Shown one piece after another: positions 7,052-16,387 of a DNA stretch of 64,000 nt. This stretch comes from JAXLRU01 sp046330935 (GTDB taxonomy: Bacteria > Actinomycetota > Actinomycetes > Actinomycetales > Kineosporiaceae). Below the pieces are notes generated by a model. That model was not told where the DNA came from. It saw only the letters and a program-made list of their open reading frames with translations, and ran no database searches. Position 1 is the first letter of the stretch. Each line of letters begins with the position of its first letter. A program made the translations under genes and the position numbers. Location: NCBI GenBank assembly GCA_046330935.1, contig JAXLRU010000007.1, positions 248,001 through 312,000 of the forward strand. Reading direction: 5' to 3'.

Positions 7052-9217
7052 TCAGTCCTCCGGACGCTCCGGCAGGGCCTCGCGGCCACGGGCGAGGAGG
7101 TCGCGGAAGCCGGCCTCGTCGAGCACCGGGACGCCGAGCTGCACGGCCTTGTCGTGCTTGGAGCCGGGGTTCTCCCCCACGACCACCGCGTCGGTCTTCT
7201 TCGACACGCTGCCCGACGCCTTGCCGCCGCGGCTCAGGATCGCCTCCTTGGCGGCGTCCCGGCTGAATCCTTCGAGCGTGCCCGTGACGACGATGGTGAG
7301 GCCCTCGAGCGTGCGCGGCACCGACTCGTCGCGCTCGTCGACCATCCGGACGCCCGCGGCCGCCCACGCGTCGACGATCCGTACGTGCCAGTCGACGGCG
7401 AACCACTCCTTGACCGACTCGGCGATCACGGGGCCGACGCCGTCCACGGCGGCGAGGTCGGCCGGGTCGGCGTCGCGGATCGCCTGCAGGGATCCGAACG
7501 CGGTGGCCAGGGCTCGCGCGGCGGTGGGCCCGACGTGCCGGATCGACAGCGCCACCAGCACGCGCCACAGCGGGCGCTCCTTCGCCACCCGCAGGTTGTC
7601 GAGCAGCTTGAGCCCGTTGGCCGACAGCCCGCCGTCCTGGCGCGTGTAGAGCGGCACGCGCAGCAGCTTCGCCTCGTCGAGGTCGAAGACGTCGCCCTCG
7701 TCGACGATCACCTCGGGGCCGGCGGCCAGCAGTCCGATCGCGCCCTCCCAGCCCAGCGCCTCGATGTCGAACGCGCCGCGACCGGCCAGGTGGAAGATCC
7801 GCTCGCGCAGCTGGGCGGGGCAGCTGCGGGCGTTGGGGCAGCGGATGTCGGCGTCCCCCTCCTTCTCGTACGCCAGCGGGGTGCCGCACTCGGGGCAGTC
7901 GGTGGGCATGACGAACGCGCGCTCGGTGCCGTCCCGCACGTCGACGACCGGCCCCACGATCTCGGGGATGACGTCGCCCGCCTTGCGCAGGACCACGAGG
8001 TCGCCGATGAGCACGCCCTTGCGGACCACCTCCTGCGCGTTGTGCAGGGTGGCCATGGCGACCGTCGACCCCGACACGAGCACCGGCTCCATCACCCCGT
8101 AGGGCGTGACCCGCCCGGTGCGGCCCACGTTGACGCGGATGTCGAGCAGCCGGGTGTTCACCTCCTCGGGCGGGTACTTGAACGCGATCGCCCAGCGCGG
8201 CGCCCGGCTGGTGGCCCCCAGGCGCCGTTGGAGGTCGATCCGGTCGACCTTGACGACGACGCCGTCGATCTCGTGCACCTGGTCGTGGCGGTGCTCGCCC
8301 GTGACGCGGACGTACTCGACGACGTCGGCGATGCTCGTCACCACCCGATACGTCGTGCTCACCGGCAGGCCCCACGCCTTCAGCAGCTCGTAGGCCTGCG
8401 ACTGACGCTCGATCTCGAACCCCTCGCGCAGACCGAGCCCGTGGACGAGCAGCTGCAGGGGCCGCGAGGCCGTGACCCGCGGGTCCTTCTGGCGCAGGCT
8501 GCCCGCCGCCGCGTTGCGCGGGTTGGCGAAGGGGGCCTTGCCCGCCTCGACGAGGGCCGCGTTGAGGTCGGCGAAGGCGGCGACGGGGAAGAAGACCTCG
8601 CCCCGGACCTCCACCCGGCGGGGTACGGCGACGCCGTCGTTCGGCACGAGCACGTGCGGGACGCCCTGGATGGTGCGGACGTTGAGCGTGACGTCCTCGC
8701 CCGTGCGACCGTCGCCGCGCGTGGCCGCACGGACCAGGCGTCCCTCCTCGTAGAGGAGGTTGATCGCCAGACCGTCGATCTTCAGCTCGCACAGGAAATC
8801 CAGCGGCTGCCCCTCGGCGAGCCCGGCGTCGCGGTGCGCGCGCTCGGCCCAGGTGGCGAGCTCCTCGGCGCTGAAGGCGTTGTCGAGGCTGAGCATGCGC
8901 TCGAGGTGGTCGACGGGGGTGAACTCCGTGGACCACGTCCCCCCGACCTTCTGCGTCGGCGAGTCGGGGGTGCGCAGGCCGGGGTAGGCCTCCTCCAACG
9001 CCTCGAGCTCGCGCAGCAGCGCGTCGTACTCGGCGTCGGAGGCGGTGGGCGCGTCGCGCACGTAGTAGGCGAACTGGTGGGCGCGGACCTGCTCGGCGAG
9101 GTCGGTCCAGCGGTGGCGCGCCTCGTCGGGCGGGGCCTGCTGATCGGCGACGGGCTGGGCCTCGCCGCCCGACCTGAGACCGGCGGCGGATTCGGGGAGG
9201 ACGCTCACGGCGTCCAT
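7052..9217 (-). CDS. ligA: NAD-dependent DNA ligase LigA
   Basis: A 721-residue NAD-dependent ligase that seals nicks in replication and repair. Domains in order: the NAD-binding Ia part (HQFAYYVRDAP, residues 47-57), the adenylation domain with the lysine that takes AMP in CELKIDGLA (Lys146) and RAATRGDGRTGEDVT, an OB fold, a four-Cys zinc finger (CPECGTP and CPNARSCPAQ), helix-hairpin-helix repeats, and a C-terminal BRCT domain (LEGLTIVVTGTLEGFSRD). All parts are present and the length is slightly above usual because of a 30-residue N-terminal extension; a later start is possible. The plus-strand remnant at 6909 runs into its 3' end. Confidence 0.96.
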   Translation of the reverse strand: MDAVSVLPESAAGLRSGGEAQPVADQQAPPDEARHRWTDLAEQVRAHQFAYYVRDAPTASDAEYDALLRELEALEEAYPGLRTPDSPTQKVGGTWSTEFTPVDHLERMLSLDNAFSAEELATWAERAHRDAGLAEGQPLDFLCELKIDGLAINLLYEEGRLVRAATRGDGRTGEDVTLNVRTIQGVPHVLVPNDGVAVPRRVEVRGEVFFPVAAFADLNAALVEAGKAPFANPRNAAAGSLRQKDPRVTASRPLQLLVHGLGLREGFEIERQSQAYELLKAWGLPVSTTYRVVTSIADVVEYVRVTGEHRHDQVHEIDGVVVKVDRIDLQRRLGATSRAPRWAIAFKYPPEEVNTRLLDIRVNVGRTGRVTPYGVMEPVLVSGSTVAMATLHNAQEVVRKGVLIGDLVVLRKAGDVIPEIVGPVVDVRDGTERAFVMPTDCPECGTPLAYEKEGDADIRCPNARSCPAQLRERIFHLAGRGAFDIEALGWEGAIGLLAAGPEVIVDEGDVFDLDEAKLLRVPLYTRQDGGLSANGLKLLDNLRVAKERPLWRVLVALSIRHVGPTAARALATAFGSLQAIRDADPADLAAVDGVGPVIAESVKEWFAVDWHVRIVDAWAAAGVRMVDERDESVPRTLEGLTIVVTGTLEGFSRDAAKEAILSRGGKASGSVSKKTDAVVVGENPGSKHDKAVQLGVPVLDEAGFRDLLARGREALPERPED

Positions 9218-9317
9218 CCTGCCCCAGCCCGGCGACAGCGCCGCCGGGCCGAGCCGGGGGCGGACCTGTGCGCCGTGATCAGCACGTCCGGCGGTACCCG
9301 CACCCCCGCTACGGCGT

Positions 9318-9329
9318 TACCTTTCACTC
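9318..9329 (+). promoter_or_regulatory. leaderless promoter -10 for the 9330 gene
   Basis: TACCTT (9318-9323), six bases, then ATG at 9330. No Shine-Dalgarno sequence is present. Confidence 0.45.
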
Positions 9330-9740
9330 ATGGTCGACGATGCATCACCCTCCGCGATCCCTCGCGCCCTGCGCGAGTTCGCCCTGCTCGCCCTCGCGCA
9401 GGCGCAGCGGGGAGTGGTCTCGGGAGGGCCGCTCGTCCCGTTCTCGATGATCGACACCGGCGCGCAGCGGGACCTCACCCGGTTCCCCGGCGACGCCGAG
9501 GCAGGGCTGGACGCCGCCCGCAGCCTGGTCCGGGACGCCCCCTCCTGGCAGTACGCCGCCGTTGCCTGGGACGCCCCCTTCGAGGGTGGCGACACCCCGC
9601 GCGCCGTCTACGTCGAGGCCGCCGAGCGCGGCTTCGCCCGCAGCGTCGTCCTCGCGCAGGGCTACGGTCGCCGGTTGTTGCACCGGCACGGCGCCATCGG
9701 GTCGGTCACCTTCGTCGGGTTCGGCGCTCCCCTGCCCTGA
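9330..9740 (+). CDS. conserved hypothetical protein
   Basis: A 136-residue soluble protein of unknown function. It has no signal peptide or membrane segment; the sequence (WQYAAVAWDAPFEGGDTPRAVYVEAAERG) reads like a compact alpha/beta domain. It is divergent from ligA and converges on the secreted paralogue at 9744, with stops three bases apart. The start is supported by a leaderless-type TACCTT six bases upstream. Confidence 0.7.
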   Translation: MVDDASPSAIPRALREFALLALAQAQRGVVSGGPLVPFSMIDTGAQRDLTRFPGDAEAGLDAARSLVRDAPSWQYAAVAWDAPFEGGDTPRAVYVEAAERGFARSVVLAQGYGRRLLHRHGAIGSVTFVGFGAPLP

Positions 9741-9743
9741 CCC

Positions 9744-11659
9744 TCACCCGAACGCGACCGTGACGGCGTGGGGCTTCTTCGCGCCCACCGCCACCGGCGT
9801 CGCACTCGCCGGGGACGTCCCCCCGAACCACGCCTGATGCACCTGCCCCGACGCGTCCGTCCACCGCGCACGCAACCGCACCGTGCCGGCAGGGAAGCCA
9901 CTCAGGGTCACCGACACACCTGCGGCCGTCACCGTCGCCCCCCACCCGATCGGCGTCCCCAGAGATCCCACGGGATCCACCGTCACCCCGCCCACCGCCC
10001 CCGCGGGCAGGGACGACAGCGTCACCGCCAACGACACCGACGGCCTCAGCACCGCGTTGAAGGTGACCGCCTTGCCGTCGGTGAACGTGAACGGCTTCCC
10101 GGACAGGGCGTCGGGATCCGACCCGCGCCCCCGCCAGGCCAACCCGGTGCCGGTGCCCGCGCGCGGCGGGACCACCTGCAGGACCGCGCTGCCCTCGGGC
10201 ACGGCCATCACCCGGTACCGCCCGGAGACGTCGGTGGTGGCGGTCACGACCGGAGCCAGGCCACCCCCGGACAGGGGCCGGGCGACGGTCACCACCGCAC
10301 CCGACACCGGCGCACCCGCCTGGTCGGTGATCCGTCCCTGCAGGACCGCGACCGCGGGCAGGGGGGCGGGAGCGAACGTCCAGCCGGCGGGGACCGCGTC
10401 GACGGTCAGCAGGCGCGCATCCGCTATCGACACCTCGGAGGGCCAGTAGCGCGTCGCGTACACCCCCGTCCCGAGGAGTTCGACCGTGTAGTCGCCCTTG
10501 GGCAGGCCGCGCAGGGACCACTGGCCCTTCGCGTCGCTGCACCAGGACTCGACGGCGACGACGAGCGTCTGGGTGCGCCCGACGTGCAGCCGCGGGCAGA
10601 CGCCCGCGATCGGCCGGCCCCCCTTGCCCAGGACCGCCCCGGCGACGGTCGCGACCGCCTGCAACGGCAGGTCCAGGGTTCGCACCTCGCCGGCCACGAG
10701 GGCCGACTGCACGGACGACGCGGCTCGTCCGTTGCCGAAGGCGACGACGGTCGCGCTCGACGTGTCGCGCAGGGGCACCGTCAGCCGGTAGTGGCTGTCT
10801 GCGTCCGTCAGGGCACCGCCGTAGCGCAGGCAGTCCCACGCCGACGCCGTGGGCGTCCAGCCGCCCGTGGCCGGAGCGGAGGCCGGCTGCACGACGACGC
10901 ACGCCTGCGGCTGCGACTGGTAGCCGGGAATGAGCGACGTGCCGTACAGGGTCGCCGTGGGGACGGCCGTGCCGATGCGCGAGAGCGTCTCGGGGACGAG
11001 GGCGGGGTGGCCGTAGGCCAGCGTCACCGTGGAGGCGAGGGCCTCGGTGGCGGCGCCGCCGGACCACTGGGTCACGGCGGTCGACCCGGCCATCGCCTCG
11101 TACTTCAGCCGGTAGTGGCCCTCGGGCAGGGTGGTGAACGAGAAGCTGCCGTCGGCGGCACTGACGGTGCGCCCCGACTGCCCCTGCGGGTCCGTCGGGA
11201 CGGCGGTGACGGACACGGCCCCGGCCGGTCGGAGGTCCGCGCCGCGCACGACCCCCAGGAGGTCCCCGGCGTGGACGGCGTGGAAGGACACCTGCACCGG
11301 AGTCGTCAGCGGGACGGCGTCGGACCGGCGGGCGGAGCCGCCCGGGTAGGACGAGCCCGTGTAGTAGGTCGTCGCGAAGTCTCCCTGAGCCTCCGACCGC
11401 AGGGTGTACGCGACGCCCGGCCGGACCTTCAAGCGGACCAGCGACGCCAGGCCGCTCGGCACGCCCGGGACTCCTCGCCGCCGGCGACGGGGGTCGCGAC
11501 GTAGCAGGTGTCGTACAGCTGGCCCCCCGAGGGGTCCATCGCGAAGGTCCAGATCTCGTCCTCGGGCGGGCCCGACGCCGCCTGCGAGGCGGCGGGCACG
11601 AGCAGCCCCACCACTACGAGCAGGGCGGTCGACAGAGCCGTCAACAGTCGCTTCGTCAT
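9744..11659 (-). pseudogene. secreted carboxypeptidase-regulatory-like domain protein, paralogue 1, frameshifted
   Basis: Two overlapping frames form one gene. The first, from ATG at 11659 (AGGGGG ahead of it), encodes a signal peptide MTKRLLTALSTALLVVVG...SQA and reads to VAGGEES; the second continues from about 11464 with VPSGLASLVRLKVRPG. One missing base, most simply a G in the cccggg run at about 11466-11471, would join them into 638 residues. The mature part holds repeated beta-sandwich domains like the carboxypeptidase regulatory fold (AADGSFSFTTLPEGHYRL, DVSGRYRVMAVPEGSAVL) and a two-cysteine unit GVCPRLHVGRT...WCSDAKGQWSL. The C-terminus is closely similar to paralogue 2. Role unknown; probably an exported surface or matrix protein. 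The frameshift may be a sequencing error. Confidence 0.75.
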
Positions 11660-11755
11660 GGATGATCCCCCTCGACCGAGCCCGGCGCCTCGCCGTGCGC
11701 CCGCAGACTAGAACGAAGCGCAGCTCGCCGACGCCGTCGCCGGTCCTGGTAGCGC

Positions 11756-11789
11756 CAGGAGGGCGCGGAACGAGTTCCGCGCCCTCCTG
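11756..11789 (-). terminator. hairpin terminator after paralogue 2
   Basis: A perfect 15-bp stem with a CGAG loop lies 19 bases past the stop of the gene at 11808-12845. Its central 24 bases (11761-11784) are identical to those of the hairpin at 13014-13057. No U-tract follows, as is common in high-GC actinomycetes. Confidence 0.75.
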
Positions 11790-11807
11790 CGACCGCAGCC
11801 CCGAGCC

Positions 11808-12845
11808 TCAGCCGAACGAGACCCGGACGGCGTTGGGCTTCGTCGCGCTCACGAGCACGGGGGTCGCCGTCCCCGCCGACGTCCCGCCGAACCAGGCCTC
11901 ACGCCCCTGGCCCGAGGCGGCGTCCGTCCACCGCGCCCGCAACCGCACCGTGCCCGCGGGGAAACCGGTCACCGCCACCGGCACACCCGCCGTCGTCACC
12001 GTCGCCCCCCACCCGATCGGCGTCCCGAGGGCGCCGACGGGGTCGAGGACGAGCCCGGCGCCGGACACGCCCGCGGGAAGCGAGGCAAGGGTCACCGAGA
12101 GGACCACCGCCGGGCGCAGCGCGAGATCGAGGGTGGTCACCCGGCCCGCCACGAAGGCGAGGGGGGTGGCCGACGCCGGGTCCGCCGCGCGCCCACGCCC
12201 CCGCCATGCCAGGCCCGCCGCGCCAGCGGAGGGGTGCGGGGGGACGACCTGGACGACGGCGTCGCCCTCGGGCACGCCCGCGATCCGGTAGGCGCCGGTG
12301 GCGTCACTCGTCGCACTCCCCAGCGCGCGCAGGGCTCCCCCCGCCTCGGGCACCGCGACCGTCACCGCCGCGCCGGGCACCGCCTGGCCGTGGGTGTCGG
12401 TGATCCGGCCCCACAGCACCGTGATCGCCGGCAGGGTGCGGGTACCGAACCACCAGCCGGCCGAGCCGGGATCCACGGTGTAGAGGTCGGCGTCGTCCAC
12501 GGAGGTGACGCCGGGGAAGAACCGGCCCTCGTACGCCCCCACCCCCGCGAGTTCGACGGAGTAGTCGCCGGGCAGCACCCCCTCGATCGCCCAGTCGCCC
12601 TCGCCGTCGCTGCATCTCGGCTCGACGCCGGCGACGAGCTCGGCCGTGCGCCCCTGGTGCAGGCGGGGGCAGACTCCGGGCAGCGGACGGTGGAACCTGT
12701 CCACCACGCGCCCCGTGAAGGAGATGGCCTCCTCGGCCGCGACCCCGCCGGGTCGGACGCCTGCCGCGTGGGCCGTCCCCGCAGACAGGGCCCCCGCCAG
12801 CGCGAGGACGGTGCTGAGCACTACGAACTGACGTCGCTTCATCAT
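11808..12845 (-). CDS. secreted carboxypeptidase-regulatory-like domain protein, paralogue 2
   Basis: A 345-residue exported protein. The signal peptide MMKRRQFVVLSTVLALAGAL...AHAA ends near residue 27. The mature part has a two-cysteine domain (PGVCPRLHQGRT...PRCSDGEGDWAIEG), a carboxypeptidase-regulatory-like domain (ITDTHGQAVPGAAVTV...DATGAYRIAGVPEGDAVV), and a final beta domain with TPIGWGATVTTAGVPV and FPAGTVRLRARWTDA. The last 100 residues are largely the same as in paralogue 1, which points to tandem duplication. It is the shortest of the three and lacks the N-terminal repeats of the others. Such domains act as stalks or carbohydrate-binding modules; no catalytic motif is visible. Followed by a strong hairpin. 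Confidence 0.82.
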   Translation of the reverse strand: MMKRRQFVVLSTVLALAGALSAGTAHAAGVRPGGVAAEEAISFTGRVVDRFHRPLPGVCPRLHQGRTAELVAGVEPRCSDGEGDWAIEGVLPGDYSVELAGVGAYEGRFFPGVTSVDDADLYTVDPGSAGWWFGTRTLPAITVLWGRITDTHGQAVPGAAVTVAVPEAGGALRALGSATSDATGAYRIAGVPEGDAVVQVVPPHPSAGAAGLAWRGRGRAADPASATPLAFVAGRVTTLDLALRPAVVLSVTLASLPAGVSGAGLVLDPVGALGTPIGWGATVTTAGVPVAVTGFPAGTVRLRARWTDAASGQGREAWFGGTSAGTATPVLVSATKPNAVRVSFG

Positions 12846-13013
12846 CGGATCCCGCCACCCTCGTCAAGGGCTCGGGCCCTGCGAGAGCCCCGAGCACGAC
12901 CTGCCCCCTGACAGCCCACCGTGCCCTATCGGGACGAAGCCGTCAGGCAGTTCGCCGGAGTTCACCTCTTTGGCGACGAACGTCACCACCGCCCGCGGCG
13001 GCTCGGTCCCCGG

Positions 13014-13057
13014 ACGTGGCGCAGGGCGCGGAACGAGTTCCGCGCCCTGCGCCACGT
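13014..13057 (-). terminator. hairpin terminator after paralogue 3
   Basis: A perfect 20-bp stem with a CGAG loop lies 12 bases past the stop of the gene at 13069-14985. Its core (13024-13047) is identical to that of the hairpin at 11756-11789. Confidence 0.75.
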
Positions 13058-13068
13058 GCTCGGGCCGG

Positions 13069-14985
13069 TCAGGACACGGCGGCCGTCACCGTCGCGGTCC
13101 GACCCGCGGTGACCGGGATGGGCGTCGCCTCCGCGAGGGAGCGGCCGCCGAACCAGACCTTGGTGGCCTTGCCCGTGGCTTCGTCGAACCAGGTGAAGGA
13201 GAGCACGACCGACTGCGTCGAGAAGCCGGTCAGGGTCACCGGCTTCGGCGCCGCCACGTTGACGTCGGCCCCGAATCCGATCGGCGAACCGCTGAGGCTG
13301 TAGGCGTCGACGCTCACCCAGCTCACCCCCTTCGGCAGGGAGGTGGTGGTCACGGTGAGACTCGCTGCAGGCTTCACCACCGCGTTGAACGTGAGCTTCT
13401 TGTCGTAGTCGAAGGAGTACCGGCGCGCTCGGGCGGGGTCGTTGACGTTGCCGCTCCACAGCCACGCGTAGGGCAGGTCGTCACGGAACTCGCGGTGGGG
13501 CGCCACCTGGATCACGTCGTCCCGCTGCTCGATGTTCGTGATCGTGTAGCGGCCGTCGGAGTCGGTCACGGCCGCCTCACGCACCGGCCCGCCGGCCCGC
13601 TCGGGCCACGCGCCCACGCCGACGTCGAGGCCGGCCACCGGCTTGCCCGACGTGTCGGTGATCCGCCCCCGCAGCACCGCGCCGCGAGGCAGCGTCGTGA
13701 GGGGGGCGGAGGTGGTGACCCCCGCAGCCACGGTCACCAGGGCGGCTGAGTCGATGGTCTTCGCTCCGGGCAGGAACTGCCCCTGGTGCACCCCGTCGGA
13801 GGGCATCAGCTGGATGCTGAACTGGCCTGCGGGCAGTCCGGCCAGGCGCCAGTGGCCGCGGCCGTCGCTGCAGGTCTCCACCAGGTCGCGCACCCACGGC
13901 CCCTGCCTGCGTTCGAAGGCGCTCGGGCAGGCACCCTTCAGCGGCTTGCCCGTGCGCCGGTCCACGACGGTCCCGGTCACGGCGCCCGCGGGCTGCAGCG
14001 CGAGATCGACGGTGGCCTCCTGGCCCTCGCGCAGGACCAGACCGGCCGAGCGGGCCGTGACGAAACGCCCGTCCGTGGCCCTGGCCGTCACGACGTACGG
14101 GGAGTCGAGGTATCCGACCAGCAGCTCGTAGGTGCCGTCCGCAGCGGTCAGAGTCCCTCCTGCATTCGCGCAGTCGGACGCCGCACTGGAGGGCTGCACG
14201 CGACGCTGGCCCGAGGCCAGGGCCGCCGGCTCCCCCGCGAACTCGAGGGCGACGCAGGCATCGGCGACGGGCGCCCCGCCGGCCGCCGCCGTGACCGTGC
14301 CGCGCACCACGGCGTTCGCGGTGGGCTCGAGCGACAGGAGCGTGTCGTCCACCGTGACGTCGTCGCCCGGCGCGAGGTCGTACGTGGCCGCACCCTCACG
14401 GTCGCGGGACCCGATCGCCCACTGACCGGCGGCACCGAAGGCGAAGTGCAGCTGGTAGTGGGTGGGGAACACCTTCATCCAGTACGTGCCGACCTCGTCG
14501 GTGTACGTGTGCAGCTCCTCCCCCAGCGGGTCCACGGGGACGGCGGCGACATCGGCCCAGTCGGCCACGGCGCCGTTCGGCTGCCGGACCATACCGCGCA
14601 CGTAGGCGGCACGGGGGTTGCGCAGCACGACCGAGGCCGGAGCCGTGACGGTCTCCGCCAGGGCGTAGCTGGCCGCGCTCGGGTACCAGCCGTTCGCGTA
14701 CAGCGCCCCGCCGTCGGCGGCGACCTTGTAGGACCCGCCGGACGGCAGGCCGTCGAACGTGACGACGTTGGCGCCGGGTTCCGGGCAGCGGGCCTCGTGC
14801 AGCTGGTAGCCGTCGATGGTCACCTCGTACAGGCGGAGGCAGACGTCGTTCTCGGCGCTGCCGACCTCGTCGACGACCTGCACCGTCAGCGTGGACGACG
14901 GCGTCTCGTCGGCGGCCGCCGCGCCCGCGGGCAGCAGCAGGCCCGCGACGACGACGACCGTGAGCAGGGGCGGGCGAAATCTCAT
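13069..14985 (-). CDS. secreted carboxypeptidase-regulatory-like domain protein, paralogue 3
   Basis: A 638-residue exported protein with signal peptide MRFRPPLLTVVVVAGLLLPAG and AxA cleavage near residue 25. The mature protein is a chain of beta-sandwich repeats: a first Cys-containing unit (ENDVCLRLYEV...ARCPEPG), an Ala/Gly-rich middle with DACVALEF, then the shared two-cysteine unit (GACPSAFERRQG...ETCSDGRGHWRLAG), a carboxypeptidase-regulatory-like domain (ITDTSGKPVAGLDV...SDGRYTITNI) and the common C-terminal domain (SLSGSPIGFGADV). It is the most divergent of the three paralogues. AGGGGGACC lies ahead of ATG. No sortase motif or membrane anchor is seen, so the protein is probably released or held non-covalently. 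Confidence 0.83.
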   Translation of the reverse strand: MRFRPPLLTVVVVAGLLLPAGAAAADETPSSTLTVQVVDEVGSAENDVCLRLYEVTIDGYQLHEARCPEPGANVVTFDGLPSGGSYKVAADGGALYANGWYPSAASYALAETVTAPASVVLRNPRAAYVRGMVRQPNGAVADWADVAAVPVDPLGEELHTYTDEVGTYWMKVFPTHYQLHFAFGAAGQWAIGSRDREGAATYDLAPGDDVTVDDTLLSLEPTANAVVRGTVTAAAGGAPVADACVALEFAGEPAALASGQRRVQPSSAASDCANAGGTLTAADGTYELLVGYLDSPYVVTARATDGRFVTARSAGLVLREGQEATVDLALQPAGAVTGTVVDRRTGKPLKGACPSAFERRQGPWVRDLVETCSDGRGHWRLAGLPAGQFSIQLMPSDGVHQGQFLPGAKTIDSAALVTVAAGVTTSAPLTTLPRGAVLRGRITDTSGKPVAGLDVGVGAWPERAGGPVREAAVTDSDGRYTITNIEQRDDVIQVAPHREFRDDLPYAWLWSGNVNDPARARRYSFDYDKKLTFNAVVKPAASLTVTTTSLPKGVSWVSVDAYSLSGSPIGFGADVNVAAPKPVTLTGFSTQSVVLSFTWFDEATGKATKVWFGGRSLAEATPIPVTAGRTATVTAAVS

Positions 14986-15151
14986 CTCGGGAAGGTCCCC
15001 CTCATCGCAGATGCGGCCCCCATCGGGCCGGGAGCAGCTTAGGGACGCCGTCCGACACGGGGGACCGAACGCGGTGACCCGTCGGAGGAACGCGGCGAGC
15101 GGCGGGGGGCGGTCTGCTCCCGGTGACGGACGCAGGCGGAATCCTCGGCGG

Positions 15152-16219
15152 TCAGGACTGCGCCCGCTCGGCGAGGACGGCGGCGGCCTCCCGCAGCCGC
15201 GTGAGCACGGCCCGAGCCCAGACCGGGGTGGCGCCGGCGAGCCCGCAGGCGGGGGTCAGCACCACCGAGTCCAGCCCGGTCGCCGGCAACCCGAGCGCCC
15301 GCCACCGGCTCCAGACGAGGTCGGCGACGGCCGCGGGTGCGGGTGGCGCGTAGGGCGGCGCGGGCCTCGGCGTCCCCGACGTCGCCACCACCCCGGCCCA
15401 CAGGCCGATCCCCCGCTCGTGCAGCTCGGCCACCGCCTCCCAGCCGGGGACGCCCAGCAGCCCCACGTCCACGCTCACGGCCTGCGTGCCCGTCCGGGCC
15501 AGCAGGCCGAGCGGGACGTCGGGCGCGCAGCAGTGCCCGACGGTGGTGACGGCACCCGCCGCGCGCGCGGCGTCGAGCACGTCGCGCAACGCCTGTTCGG
15601 CGATCCCGCGGTCGACGGCCCGCAACCGGCCGAACCCGCTGGCCGTGGGCAGCGCACCGGCGAGCACACCCGGCAGGGAGGGCTCGTCGAGCTGCACCAC
15701 CACCTGCGCCCCGGGCACGAGCCGCCGCACGTCGGCGACGTGCCGGGACACCCCCTCGGCCAGGGACGCCGCGAGGTCGCGGCAGGCGCCCGGGTCGACG
15801 ACGGCGCGCTCCAACCGGGGCAACCACAGCGAGGAGGCCAGCGTCCACGGCCCCGGCGCCTGCACCTTGAGCGGACCCCGGTAGCCGTCGGCCACCTCGG
15901 CCAGGACGTCGAGGTCCTGCCGCAGCCAGGAGGTGGCGCGCTCGTGGTCGCGCCCGGGCCGGTCGACCAGGCGCCACCCGGAGGGCTGCAGGTCGACCGG
16001 CAGGTCGACGAGCAGGCCCGCGCCGCGCCCGATCATGTCGGCGCCCGGCCCGCGTGCGGGCAGTTCCGGCAGGTACGGGATGTGCGGCTCCGGCAGCTCG
16101 CCGAAGGCGACCCGTGCGGCCTCGAGCGGGTCGGTCCCCGGCCACGACCCCAGGGACGTCGCGCGCCCGGGCAGGGCGGACCAGGCGGAAGCGTGAGGCG
16201 GCACGGCGGCATCGGGCAC
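15152..16219 (-). CDS. MetE-like methionine synthase catalytic-domain protein
   Basis: A 355-residue protein with the UROD/MetE barrel found alone, about the size of the C-terminal half of cobalamin-independent methionine synthase. Zinc-ligand positions are recognisable: His and Cys in TVGHCCAPDVP and a later Cys in LTPACGLAG. The N-terminal tetrahydrofolate-binding half of MetE is absent. In actinomycetes a gene of this kind sits between mnmA and ligA, as it does here apart from the inserted blocks; its true methyl donor and acceptor are not certain. GTG at 16219 has TAGGCT six bases upstream. Confidence 0.85.
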   Translation of the reverse strand: MPDAAVPPHASAWSALPGRATSLGSWPGTDPLEAARVAFGELPEPHIPYLPELPARGPGADMIGRGAGLLVDLPVDLQPSGWRLVDRPGRDHERATSWLRQDLDVLAEVADGYRGPLKVQAPGPWTLASSLWLPRLERAVVDPGACRDLAASLAEGVSRHVADVRRLVPGAQVVVQLDEPSLPGVLAGALPTASGFGRLRAVDRGIAEQALRDVLDAARAAGAVTTVGHCCAPDVPLGLLARTGTQAVSVDVGLLGVPGWEAVAELHERGIGLWAGVVATSGTPRPAPPYAPPAPAAVADLVWSRWRALGLPATGLDSVVLTPACGLAGATPVWARAVLTRLREAAAVLAERAQS

Positions 16220-16231
16220 CCCGCGAGCCTA
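16220..16231 (-). promoter_or_regulatory. leaderless promoter -10 for the MetE-like gene
   Basis: TAGGCT (16226-16231), then CGCGGG, then GTG at 16219. No ribosome binding site. Confidence 0.55.
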
Positions 16232-16387
16232 CGTGGGGCGGCGGCCCCACCCGGCTCCCGGACCCCCGTGATCGAATCGATACCAAAGATCATGTCCGGG
16301 GGACGTAACCGGATTCCTCCTCGCAGCGTTTCACCAGGGGCGGCCACCACGCCGCCGGCAACCGGACCACCTCAGGGGGGAACCACC

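Noticed and set aside
7052..7649. Continuation of the orphan signal peptide as a 280-residue secreted protein
   Set aside because: Past base 7040 the frame is the complement of the ligA BRCT and HhH regions; residues are Ser/Arg-rich without any domain.
7154..9763. An 869-codon open frame on the plus strand opposite ligA
   Set aside because: It is the complement of the well-supported ligA, is rich in Arg, Gly and His, and has no domain. Long antisense frames are expected at this GC content.
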